From JAGXLC01 sp046545815 (GTDB lineage: Bacteria; Bacteroidota; Bacteroidia; Bacteroidales; UBA12077), in assembly GCA_046545815.1 (NCBI GenBank), contig JBKGZA010000075.1:1-13852 (forward strand): a DNA stretch of 13,852 nucleotides. Reading direction: 5' to 3'. The notes below the pieces were generated by a model. It was not told the origin of the DNA and did no database searches. It saw nothing but the letters and a program-made list of their open reading frames with translations. Below are positions 6,401 to 13,840 of this stretch, piece by piece (position 1 is the stretch's first letter; every line of letters starts with the position of its first letter). Made by a program: the position numbers and the translations under genes.

Positions 6401-6452
6401 ACCCGAGACATTTAGCTGACAAATCTTTGTGCCATTACTCTACGCTCTACGC
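6401..6452 (-). repeat. Degenerate intergenic repeat, copy 3 (inverted), overlapping the pntB stop codon
   Basis: On the minus strand it begins with two tandem heptamers GCGTAGA GCGTAGA (6439-6452 as TCTACGC twice on plus), then ACAAAGAT and TGTCTCGGGT. Its edge contributes the last base of the pntB stop codon (6452-6454), so the repeat begins precisely at the gene end. It pairs with copy 2 as an inverted repeat. Confidence 0.6.
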
Positions 6453-7873
6453 TACATATTCTTGATCTCCTCAATGATCTTTTGCACCGAATCCTTGGCA
6501 TTCCCAAACAACATCCGTGTTTTGTCATCCAGAAAGAGCTTGTTTTCAATTCCCGAATACCCTTTACCCATGCCTCTTTTCATGACGATAACGTTTTTTG
6601 CTTCATTGGCTTCTACAATGGGCATGCCATATATGGGACTTCCGGGATCTTCTTTTGCAGCGGGATTTACGGTATCATTGGCCCCTATAACCAATACCAC
6701 ATCGGTGTTCGGAAGCTGAGGATTGATATCCTCCATCTTCACAAGCTTGTCATAGGGAACTTCAGCTTCTGCAAGTAAAACATTCATATGTCCGGGCATT
6801 CTTCCTGCTACCGGATGAATGGCATATTTCACTTCCACACCGTTTTTCTCCAGCATCTGGTCCAGCTCATATACTACATGCTGGGCCTTGGCTACCGCCA
6901 AACCATAACCTGGAGTGATCACCACCCGCTGTGAATAATTCATCAGTATGGCCACATCGCTTGCTGAAATCTCCTTGATGGATCCTCCTTCCGACTCTGA
7001 TGCTGCAGCACCTCCGCCGAAAGCACCAATGATCACATTGGCCAGTGAACGGTTCATGGCTTTACACATCAGCACAGTAAGTATTGAGCCGGCTGCTCCG
7101 ACAAAAATACCGCCGAGGATCATAGCCTGGTTGCCGTATATGAAACCAGCCATGGCAGCGGCAATACCTGTAAATGAATTCAGCAGGGAAATTACTACCG
7201 GCATATCTGCACCTCCGATGGGCATAACAAATAAAACGCCGTATAGCAGAGACATAACAAACAAGCCGTATATCAGGGTACTTGCACCATCACTTCCGAG
7301 AGAAGCAAGGTAAACCAACAATCCAAATACTGCGATCAGCAAAATAATATTCAAATATTTCATGGTTGAAGCCCGCAGATCGCCAACCTTCCCGTCGAGC
7401 TTGCCATAGGCAATAAGGCTTCCGCTAAATGAAATACTCCCAATAGTAAGCCCCAGCAGGGTCACAATCAATATTCCTGTAGTAGCCACAGAAGGATATT
7501 CCATTAGTGCCACCAATGCAGAGGCAATACCGCCTGTGGCATTAAATAAAGATACCAGCTGAGGCATTGCCGTCATTTTTATCCTGCGGGCAATTATCCA
7601 ACCAATAACCCCTGCGATCAGGATGGTCAATACGATAACAGTTCCATTGGTAAAGGCAATCTTTTCCCCATCTGCAGATTCATGCAAAATCAACGTAGAT
7701 ATCATTGCCAAAATCATCCCCGAAGCAGCCCATACATTTCCTTTTTTAGCTGTTTCAGGATGGCCCAGCAATTTTAAACCCACTACAAAAAATATTGCTG
7801 CAATCAAATAAGTTAATTCAAGAATTGCAGCACTCAATGTAAATGATTCTCCATTTAAGGTTTGATATAGCAT
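6452..7873 (-). CDS. pntB: NAD(P) transhydrogenase subunit beta
   Basis: 473 residues, the usual PntB length. The N-terminal part (about 1-285) is membrane domain dII with many hydrophobic helices and the conserved MTAMPQLVSLFNATGG (100-115) and GGADMPVVISLLNSFTG (220-236, with the conserved Asp223). The C-terminal part (about 305-473) is the NADP(H)-binding domain dIII: ITPGYGLAVAKAQ (319-331), HPVAGRMPGHMNVLLAEA (353-370), VIGANDTVNPAA (395-406) and KRGMGKGYSGIENKLF (432-447). With the alpha subunits it couples hydride transfer between NADH and NADP+ to proton movement across the cytoplasmic membrane, usually making NADPH. It is the last gene of the pntAA-pntAB-pntB operon, 12 bases after pntAB. 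The final codons and stop abut a short intergenic repeat. Confidence 0.97.
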   Translation of the reverse strand: MLYQTLNGESFTLSAAILELTYLIAAIFFVVGLKLLGHPETAKKGNVWAASGMILAMISTLILHESADGEKIAFTNGTVIVLTILIAGVIGWIIARRIKMTAMPQLVSLFNATGGIASALVALMEYPSVATTGILIVTLLGLTIGSISFSGSLIAYGKLDGKVGDLRASTMKYLNIILLIAVFGLLVYLASLGSDGASTLIYGLFVMSLLYGVLFVMPIGGADMPVVISLLNSFTGIAAAMAGFIYGNQAMILGGIFVGAAGSILTVLMCKAMNRSLANVIIGAFGGGAAASESEGGSIKEISASDVAILMNYSQRVVITPGYGLAVAKAQHVVYELDQMLEKNGVEVKYAIHPVAGRMPGHMNVLLAEAEVPYDKLVKMEDINPQLPNTDVVLVIGANDTVNPAAKEDPGSPIYGMPIVEANEAKNVIVMKRGMGKGYSGIENKLFLDDKTRMLFGNAKDSVQKIIEEIKNM

Positions 7874-7885
7874 TTCTCAATTATT

Positions 7886-8200
7886 TTATTTTTTATTTTT
7901 CTTTTTAAACATATCCAGCATTCTGTCGGTAACCGCAAATCCTCCAACTACGTTCAGTGTTCCAAAGAAAACCGCCAGAATACCAAGTATAAAATTAACA
8001 GAAAAAGCAATTTCAGCATGACCAAGCAATATGATACCGCCAATGATGATCACACCACTTATGGCATTAGCTCCTGACATCAAAGGGGTATGCAATACAG
8101 AAGGCACGTTTGAAATGACTTCGAATCCAAGAAATATGGCCAAAGCAATAACAAAAATGGATTCCTTATAGGTGTAAAAAAATACCAGTATTTCTTCCAT
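7886..8200 (-). CDS. pntAB: NAD(P) transhydrogenase subunit alpha part 2 (membrane part)
   Basis: 104 residues of mostly hydrophobic sequence corresponding to the C-terminal membrane part of the one-chain E. coli PntA. The conserved SNVPSVLHTPLMSGANAISG (29-48) is diagnostic, and the chain ends GGFAVTDRMLDMFKKKNKK, with the basic tail probably on the cytoplasmic side. About three to four membrane helices fit (roughly 13-30, 46-60 and 66-90). It contributes helices to the proton channel (domain dII) with PntB. Here it is a separate gene, as in Rhodospirillum rubrum, giving a three-subunit enzyme. It begins 7 bases after the pntAA stop and ends 12 bases before pntB. Confidence 0.96.
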   Translation of the reverse strand: MEEILVFFYTYKESIFVIALAIFLGFEVISNVPSVLHTPLMSGANAISGVIIIGGIILLGHAEIAFSVNFILGILAVFFGTLNVVGGFAVTDRMLDMFKKKNKK

Positions 8201-8207
8201 AAATCAA

Positions 8208-9332
8208 TTATTTTGTAACATTTTTCACTCGATCGTTCACTATTTCACCACCATGTGTAAAGCATGTTTCCTTTAAGATGGGATCCTCAAAATTGAGGTT
8301 AAGTTCCCCTTCACGCGTAACCATCAACTTCATAAAGTCGGTCAGATTATTCCCGAACATTTTGCTGGCATCCACCGGCGTATCATTGGGATAATCCGAT
8401 TTGCCGATGATCTTTACCTGATGTTTCATGACCATTTTATCATTCTCTGTCAGTTCACAGTTGCCACCCGAAGATGCGGCCAGATCAACAATCACCGAAC
8501 CGGGTTTCATTTGTTCAACCGTTTCCTTCTTTACAAGCAGGGGGGCTTCTTTACCCGGTATCTGGGCTGTTGTAATGATCACATCAGATTTCACGGCATG
8601 GTCATGAACCAGCTGCCTTTGTTTCTGCTTGTACTCCTCAGTCTGTTCTACTGCATATCCTGCCGAATCAGCAGCTTCCTGGGCACCCTCCACTTCAATG
8701 AATTTCGCTCCCAAACTTTGTACTTCTTCCTTAACTGCACTTCTTACATCAAAAGCTTCTACGACACCACCCAGTCTACGGGCGGTGGCTATTGCCTGAA
8801 GACCGGCCACACCTGCACCGAGAATCAATACCTTGGCCGGCTTAATTGTACCCGCAGCCGTCATAAACATTGGAAAGAACTTTGGCAAATGTAAAGCAGC
8901 ATCAATCACTGCTTTATACCCTGCAATGGTAGCCATAGAAGACAAAACATCCATCGATTGGGCCCTGGAGATTCTGGGAATGCTGTCGAGACTGAATGTA
9001 GTCAATCCCTGTGCTGCAGCATATTCAAGCAATTCTTTATTCATAAGGGGATTGAACATGGAAATCAACACCTTGCCTTTCTTAAACCCCGTCAATTCTT
9101 CATCAGAAAAAGGGTTGATCCTGACCAGAATATCTGCCTGATCATTGATCTCTTGAAAATTTCCAATCTCTGCACCGGCTTCCCTGAAATCTGCATCGCT
9201 CAGGAAAGCACCACCCCCAGCGCCACTCTGTACCACAACCGCAAGGTTCATTTTAACCAGCTCCTGAATATTGCCGGGCAACATGGCCACCCGCCCATCG
9301 TCTTCTGTTTCTTTTAATAAACCAACTTTCAT
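8208..9332 (-). CDS. pntAA: NAD(P) transhydrogenase subunit alpha part 1 (NAD-binding)
   Basis: 374 residues, matching the soluble NAD(H)-binding domain dI of transhydrogenase, related to alanine dehydrogenase. It opens with MKVGLLKETEDDGRVAMLPG, has the mobile-loop region SIPRISRAQSMDVLSSMATIAGYKAV (117-142), the Rossmann motif GAGVAGLQAI (172-181) with Asp195 in AFDVRS expected to bind the adenosine ribose of NAD, and VDLAASSGGNCE (282-293). By family knowledge it oxidises NADH and passes hydride to the NADP site of PntB. The first gene of the operon, it is divergent from sucA across 222 bases. The ATG at 9332 places the conserved start exactly. The tail after residue 340 is short because the membrane part is encoded separately. 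Confidence 0.96.
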   Translation of the reverse strand: MKVGLLKETEDDGRVAMLPGNIQELVKMNLAVVVQSGAGGGAFLSDADFREAGAEIGNFQEINDQADILVRINPFSDEELTGFKKGKVLISMFNPLMNKELLEYAAAQGLTTFSLDSIPRISRAQSMDVLSSMATIAGYKAVIDAALHLPKFFPMFMTAAGTIKPAKVLILGAGVAGLQAIATARRLGGVVEAFDVRSAVKEEVQSLGAKFIEVEGAQEAADSAGYAVEQTEEYKQKQRQLVHDHAVKSDVIITTAQIPGKEAPLLVKKETVEQMKPGSVIVDLAASSGGNCELTENDKMVMKHQVKIIGKSDYPNDTPVDASKMFGNNLTDFMKLMVTREGELNLNFEDPILKETCFTHGGEIVNDRVKNVTK

Positions 9333-9554
9333 AATATTAAATATACTTTAAATTTTAAACTGTTTAATAAATATGCCTGTACGCTTTAAACACTTAAAAT
9401 ATAAATGGTCAAACATTCAAATACCCCTTTTTGTTCAACTTTTAGGATAAACCTTAAATTTTTAAGCAACTTATTTGTTGTAAGTATTTAAACATTGAAA
9501 TGTTGTCGTTTGTCCTTATTGTTTAACTTTAAATCTTAGTCATAAATAGAAGGC
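9333..9554. promoter_or_regulatory. Divergent AT-rich promoter region between pntAA and sucA
   Basis: No gene fits here, so both operons are probably transcribed outward from this spacer. Two short perfect 6-2-6 inverted repeats lie in the half nearer sucA: CTTAAA-TT-TTTAAG at 9453-9466 and AACATT-GA-AATGTT at 9491-9504. A 6-1-6 palindrome, TTAAAC-T-GTTTAA, lies at 9355-9367 near pntAA. A weak Bacteroidota-like pair for sucA is TTTG at 9474-9477 with AAATGTTG at 9498-9505 (20 bases apart, -7 box with two mismatches). Such short palindromes arise easily in AT-rich DNA, so only the presence of promoters is well supported. Confidence 0.4.
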
Positions 9555-12356
9555 ATGGATAAATTTAACTTTTTAGGCAACACAGACATCAATACCATTG
9601 AAAAATTATACACCCGGTATCTTGAAGATTCTGATCAGGTGGATGCCAGCTGGCAAAATTTTTTCAAGGGATTTGAGTTTGCGCGGAAGCATTTTACAAC
9701 TTCTGAAAAAGATGGTGAAAAAATAGACAAGGAGTTTAAAGTGATCAATCTGATCGATGCCTATCGGAAAAGGGGGCATCTGTTTACTCAAACCAACCCG
9801 GTAAGAAGCAGGAGAAACTATACGCCCACCCTGAACATAAAAAATTACGGACTATCCCAGGATGATCTGCACATGACATTTCAGGCGGGTAACCGGATCG
9901 ACTTGGGTCCGGCAACACTGAGTAAGATTGTGAATCATCTGGAACAAACCTACTGCGGCTCAATAGGTGTAGAGTACATGTATATCAGGAAACCGGAGAC
10001 CATTGCCTGGCTTCAGGAAAAGATGGAATCAACAAGAAACATCCCTGGGTTTAATGAAAATGAAAGAAGGCACATCTACAATCACCTTAAGCATGCGGTG
10101 GGCTTTGAAAGGTTTATTCACAAGAAGTTTGTAGGTCAGAAACGTTTCTCCCTGGAAGGTGCTGAAGCCTTAATTCCTTCTCTGGCGGCCGTAATAGATA
10201 AAGGTGCGAATCTGGGTATCGAAGAATTCAGTATTGGCATGTCACACAGGGGGCGACTGAATGTGCTGGCCAACATACTTAAAAAACCAGTCAAAGATAT
10301 ATTTGATGAGTTTGTAGGAGAGTCATTCGAGGAAAGCAAAATGCTGGGCGATGTCAAATATCACCTGGGGTATAGCAATCTGATCACCTCTGACAACGGC
10401 AAGAAAATATGGTTGAATATGGCTCCCAATCCCTCGCATCTTGAAGCAGCAGATCCTGTTGTTGAGGGCATATCCAAGGCCAAAATCAACCACAAGTATC
10501 ATCAGGACTACAACAAGCTGGCTCCAATTCTTATCCACGGTGATGCTGCCATTGCAGCTCAGGGCATAGTATATGAAACCATTCAGATGTCGCAACTTCC
10601 TGCCTATCATACAGGTGGCACCATTCACCTTGTGATCAACAACCAGGTAGGCTTTACCACCGATTATCGGGAAGGAAGAAGCAGCACGTATTGCACCGAT
10701 ATAGGAAAAGTGACCAAAGCACCCATCTTTCATGTGAATGGCGATGATGTAGAAGCCGTGGTTTATACCATACAACTTGCCATGGAGTACCGGCAAAAAT
10801 TTCATACGGATGTATTTATTGATCTGCTTTGTTACAGAAGACAGGGGCATAATGAGGGTGATGAGCCCCGTTTTACCCAGCCCCTGCTTTATAAAGCCAT
10901 CAATCAACATCCCAATCCACACGATATCTACAGCAAATTTTTAATCGAAAAAGGAATATATACAGAATCAGAAATCCAAAAAGAAGAAGATCAATACAAT
11001 CAATGGCTGGAAAAAAAGCTGGAAGAAGCCAGAAAATCAAATAAAGTCCATATCCGACAATTCCTGAAAGAGGAATGGGAGAACTATATCTATCCTGAGC
11101 ACCGGGATTTTGATCAATCACCCGATTCCAATGTCTCTTATGAGAAACTGAAAGCTATAGCCTACAATATCAACCGGCTTCCCCCCGATATGAAATTTTT
11201 CAGGAAGGCATACAAGCTGATTGATCAGCGGCAGAAAATGATACGTAAAGACCGCCTTGACTGGGGAATGGCTGAGCTTCTGGCCTACGCTACATTGGTT
11301 GATGAAGAATATCCCGTGAGGCTGACCGGACAGGATTCCGAAAGGGGAACGTTTTCACACCGGCATTCCGCCTTTACATTGGAGAACCAGGAAAAAAAGT
11401 ACTTCCCTTTGCAGCACATCAGTGAATATCAGGCAGATTGTCATATTCACAATTCCCCGCTTTCCGAGTTAGGTGTTTTGGGATTCGAGTATGGCTATGC
11501 ACTGACAACTCCGAAAGGTCTTACAATCTGGGAAGCCCAGTTTGGAGATTTCAACAATATGGGCCAGGTAATCATCGATCAGTATATCAGTTCTTCCGAA
11601 GAGAAATGGGGCCTGATGAACGGAATAACCCTGTTCCTTCCTCACGGTTATGAAGGTCAGGGACCGGAACACTCAAGCGCCAGAATGGAACGTTTCCTAA
11701 ATCTGGCTGTGAACAATAATATGCAGGTTATCAATTGTACCACTCCGGCCAATTTTTATCATGTTCTTCGTCGCCAGATACACAGGAATTTTAGGGTGCC
11801 CCTCATCCTGTTTACACCCAAAAGCCTGCTGAGGCACAGCAGGGCAGTCTCCAGCATGAAAGAGCTGGCTTTCAAAAAATTCCGGAAAGTTATTGACGAT
11901 GCTGATGTGAACAACAAGGAGGTAAAAAGGGTAGTATTCTGCAGTGGCAAAATATACTACGATCTGCTGGAAAGAAAAGAACATTTTGGCATAAAAGACA
12001 TAGCCCTTATCCGTATTGAACAGTTGTATCCTTTCCCGGATAAGGAGGTGCAACAGGTGATACAAAAATACAAAAACTGCGAACAGTGGCTTTGGGTACA
12101 GGAGGAGCCCGAAAACATGGGAGCATGGAATTACATCAGAACTCAGTTCAAAGATATTGAGCCGCGGGGCATAACAAGACCTCCCAGTGCGAGTCCGGCA
12201 GTAGGATTATACAAGTTGCATCAGATCGAACAAAACGACATTCTTAGCAAAGTATTCAGAAAATGCTCGTGCGAGCTGAATTATAAATACTGCAACCTGG
12301 ATTGCGAGGTAGGGAGCTACAGAAAAACAATCAGACAACAAAACTACATCAAATAA
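9555..12356 (+). CDS. sucA: 2-oxoglutarate dehydrogenase E1 component
   Basis: 933 residues, full length for OGDH E1. The N-terminal tether region (1-45) reads FLGNTDINTIEKLYTRYLED with SWQNFFKGF. The thiamine-diphosphate domain carries GMSHRGRLNVLAN (228-240), HGDAAIAAQG (328-337) followed by VINNQVGFTT (360-369), and CYRRQGHNEGDEP (426-438). The transketolase-like domain has LTGQDSERGTFSHRHS (590-605) and FLPHGYEGQGPEHSSAR (694-710), and the C-terminal fold holds QLYPFPDKEV (823-832) and QEEPENMGAWNYI (849-861). It decarboxylates 2-oxoglutarate and transfers succinyl to lipoyl-E2. After the usual end near residue 900 there is an unusual tail of about 33 residues with Cys904, Cys906, Cys913 and Cys917. 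It is followed 3 bases later by sucB, so the two are co-transcribed. A GAAGG lies one base before the ATG, too close for an ordinary Shine-Dalgarno. Confidence 0.97.
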   Translation: MDKFNFLGNTDINTIEKLYTRYLEDSDQVDASWQNFFKGFEFARKHFTTSEKDGEKIDKEFKVINLIDAYRKRGHLFTQTNPVRSRRNYTPTLNIKNYGLSQDDLHMTFQAGNRIDLGPATLSKIVNHLEQTYCGSIGVEYMYIRKPETIAWLQEKMESTRNIPGFNENERRHIYNHLKHAVGFERFIHKKFVGQKRFSLEGAEALIPSLAAVIDKGANLGIEEFSIGMSHRGRLNVLANILKKPVKDIFDEFVGESFEESKMLGDVKYHLGYSNLITSDNGKKIWLNMAPNPSHLEAADPVVEGISKAKINHKYHQDYNKLAPILIHGDAAIAAQGIVYETIQMSQLPAYHTGGTIHLVINNQVGFTTDYREGRSSTYCTDIGKVTKAPIFHVNGDDVEAVVYTIQLAMEYRQKFHTDVFIDLLCYRRQGHNEGDEPRFTQPLLYKAINQHPNPHDIYSKFLIEKGIYTESEIQKEEDQYNQWLEKKLEEARKSNKVHIRQFLKEEWENYIYPEHRDFDQSPDSNVSYEKLKAIAYNINRLPPDMKFFRKAYKLIDQRQKMIRKDRLDWGMAELLAYATLVDEEYPVRLTGQDSERGTFSHRHSAFTLENQEKKYFPLQHISEYQADCHIHNSPLSELGVLGFEYGYALTTPKGLTIWEAQFGDFNNMGQVIIDQYISSSEEKWGLMNGITLFLPHGYEGQGPEHSSARMERFLNLAVNNNMQVINCTTPANFYHVLRRQIHRNFRVPLILFTPKSLLRHSRAVSSMKELAFKKFRKVIDDADVNNKEVKRVVFCSGKIYYDLLERKEHFGIKDIALIRIEQLYPFPDKEVQQVIQKYKNCEQWLWVQEEPENMGAWNYIRTQFKDIEPRGITRPPSASPAVGLYKLHQIEQNDILSKVFRKCSCELNYKYCNLDCEVGSYRKTIRQQNYIK

Positions 12357-12359
12357 ATT

Positions 12360-13718
12360 ATGATTGAAGTTAAGATACCCAGTCCCGGAGAATCTGTAAC
12401 AGAAGTGGAAGTAGCCAGTTGGCTGGTAAGTGACGGGGATTATGTAGAAAAAGACCAGGAGATCGCAGAGATCGAATCTGATAAAGCCACGCTTCCGCTT
12501 ATAGCTGAGGCAAGCGGTATCATACATCTTTTAACGGGCAAAGGGGAATCACACCAAGTAGGAGAAACAGTCTGCAAAATTGATGAAACGGCTGAAAAAA
12601 AGGAAGGTAAGGAGGATGAAGTGCCCCGGAATAAAAAGGGAAAGGGACAAACAGAGTCTAAGGACAAAAATACATACGATGAATCTCACCCATCCGGCCA
12701 AAAAGAAGCAGGTGACGAGAAGAACACATTTCCGGAAAAAACCGCAACTCCGACAGGACAAAAACCATCAATATCTGCAGTGGAGAATACGCACCAACAA
12801 GAAGAGCCCTCCGGGAAAATTAAAGCGACCCCCGTCGCACAAAAAATGATGGAGGCATTCAACCTTTCTGTCAATGATATTCTGAAAGGCCTCAGACGGA
12901 TCAGCAAGCAGGATGTGGAACTGGCAAGGGAAGCGCTCCGGACTGAAAAATCAGCCGATCAGAACATCTCCGAAGTAAATCAAGTCTCAAGGGATACGGA
13001 GCGCAAACGCATGACCCGCCTCAGGAAAAAACTCAGCGAACGACTGGTTGCCGTGAAAAATGAAACCGCCATGCTCACTACCTTTAATGAGGCAGACCTG
13101 TCAAAGGTAATTGCCTTGCGGAAGAAATATCAGCAGCAGTTTCAGGAAAAGCACGGCATCAAACTGGGATTCACCTCTTTTTTTACGAAAGCCATAACCA
13201 AAGCCCTGGAAGTTTATCCCAATGTCAATGCCATGATCGAGGGTGATGAGATTCTCTATCCGAAATATGCAGACATTGGAATTGCTGTACAAACTCCCAG
13301 GGGACTGATGGTACCGGTTATACGCAATGCAGAGCACCTCAGCCTGCCAGAAATAGAGCAAAAAGTGAAGGAATTTGCCGAAAAGGGCAAAAACAACCGC
13401 ATCTCCATAGAAGAGATGGAAGGCGGAACATTTAGCATCACCAATGGAGGCGTATTTGGATCGTTGCTCTCCACACCCATACTTAACCCACCTCAGTCTG
13501 CCATACTGGGTATGCATGCCATAAAGGAACGTCCTGTGGCCATTGAAGGCAAAGTGGAGATCCGGCCGATGATGTACCTGGCCCTCTCCTACGATCACCG
13601 TCTTATAGACGGCAAAGAGTCGGTGAGCTTCCTGCTGAAGATTAAGGAACTGATCGAAAACCCGCAGGCGATTTTGATTGAAGGGAAGAATCCTGAACGG
13701 CTGCTGCTGGGGATATAA
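12360..13718 (+). CDS. sucB: Dihydrolipoyllysine succinyltransferase, E2 of 2-oxoglutarate dehydrogenase
   Basis: 452 residues. One lipoyl domain at 1-75, with the acceptor lysine Lys42 in EIESDKATLPL. Then a long, charged, low-complexity linker (about 76-152), rich in Lys, Glu, Gly and Gln. A peripheral subunit-binding domain covers about 155-188 (KATPVAQKMMEAFNLSVNDI then ISKQDVELA); its usual GTG..GR loop is contracted to GLRR. The catalytic domain (about 214-452) forms the oligomeric core, with the acyltransferase motif YDHRLIDGKE (411-420), catalytic His413 and Asp417, and SITNGGVFGSLLSTPI (359-374). Proximity to sucA identifies the substrate as succinyl rather than acetyl. No E3 (lpd) follows in the window. 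The start at 12360 is fixed by the lipoyl domain beginning at residue 1. Confidence 0.96.
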   Translation: MIEVKIPSPGESVTEVEVASWLVSDGDYVEKDQEIAEIESDKATLPLIAEASGIIHLLTGKGESHQVGETVCKIDETAEKKEGKEDEVPRNKKGKGQTESKDKNTYDESHPSGQKEAGDEKNTFPEKTATPTGQKPSISAVENTHQQEEPSGKIKATPVAQKMMEAFNLSVNDILKGLRRISKQDVELAREALRTEKSADQNISEVNQVSRDTERKRMTRLRKKLSERLVAVKNETAMLTTFNEADLSKVIALRKKYQQQFQEKHGIKLGFTSFFTKAITKALEVYPNVNAMIEGDEILYPKYADIGIAVQTPRGLMVPVIRNAEHLSLPEIEQKVKEFAEKGKNNRISIEEMEGGTFSITNGGVFGSLLSTPILNPPQSAILGMHAIKERPVAIEGKVEIRPMMYLALSYDHRLIDGKESVSFLLKIKELIENPQAILIEGKNPERLLLGI

Positions 13719-13719
13719 G

Positions 13720-13743
13720 AATGATTTAATGATTGAATGATTG
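13720..13743 (+). repeat. Tandem 8-base repeat AATGATT(T/G), three copies
   Basis: AATGATTT, AATGATTG and AATGATTG lie head to tail starting two bases after the sucB stop codon. Short AT-rich tandem repeats right after genes are seen in Bacteroidota; no function is implied. Confidence 0.6.
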
Positions 13744-13756
13744 AGGCTAGTCTAAA

Positions 13757-13840
13757 AAGGCGCTTAGCGGCGGTACTTAGCTAATTGTGTAAAAATGATC
13801 TATTGAATTTCAATAATCTAATGGAGCCGCTTAGCGCCTT
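13757..13840. repeat. Imperfect 15-base inverted repeat with a 54-base loop downstream of sucB
   Basis: The left arm AAGGCGCTTAGCGGC (13757-13771) pairs with the right arm GCCGCTTAGCGCCTT (13826-13840) at 14 of 15 positions, the only mismatch being T13765 against T13832. The loop contains a smaller palindrome, ATTGAA-T-TTCAAT (13804-13816). It could form a large foldback in the sucAB transcript. No T-run follows the right arm, so a classic intrinsic terminator is not clear. It may instead be part of a dispersed repeat continuing past the window. Confidence 0.6.

Larger units (their letters stand above)
6081..6451. other. Non-coding spacer between the Sir2-type gene and pntB
   Basis: Both flanking genes are on the minus strand, so this 371-base stretch is the 3' region of pntB and the 5' region of the Sir2-type gene. 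I see no convincing gene or RNA in it. Most of it is taken up by three copies of a degenerate repeat (annotated separately) and an AT-rich middle (about 6280-6360). No clear terminator with a T-run for pntB is visible, although the inverted copies could fold into a long imperfect hairpin of about 227 bases. Confidence 0.7.

Noticed and set aside
6081..6451. Possible small RNA or CRISPR-like array in the long spacer
   Set aside because: The repeated blocks are only three in number, irregularly spaced and in mixed orientation, unlike CRISPR; no promoter-terminator pair defining a small RNA could be seen.
8421..8894. A 157-codon open frame on the plus strand
   Set aside because: Antisense to pntAA and rich in Cys, Phe and His in the way antisense frames are; no domain seen.
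10323..10922. A 199-codon open frame on the minus strand
   Set aside because: Antisense to the sucA thiamine-diphosphate domain, with no recognisable motifs; a shadow of the real gene.
13101..13598. A 165-codon open frame on the minus strand
   Set aside because: Antisense to the catalytic domain of sucB; no supporting features.
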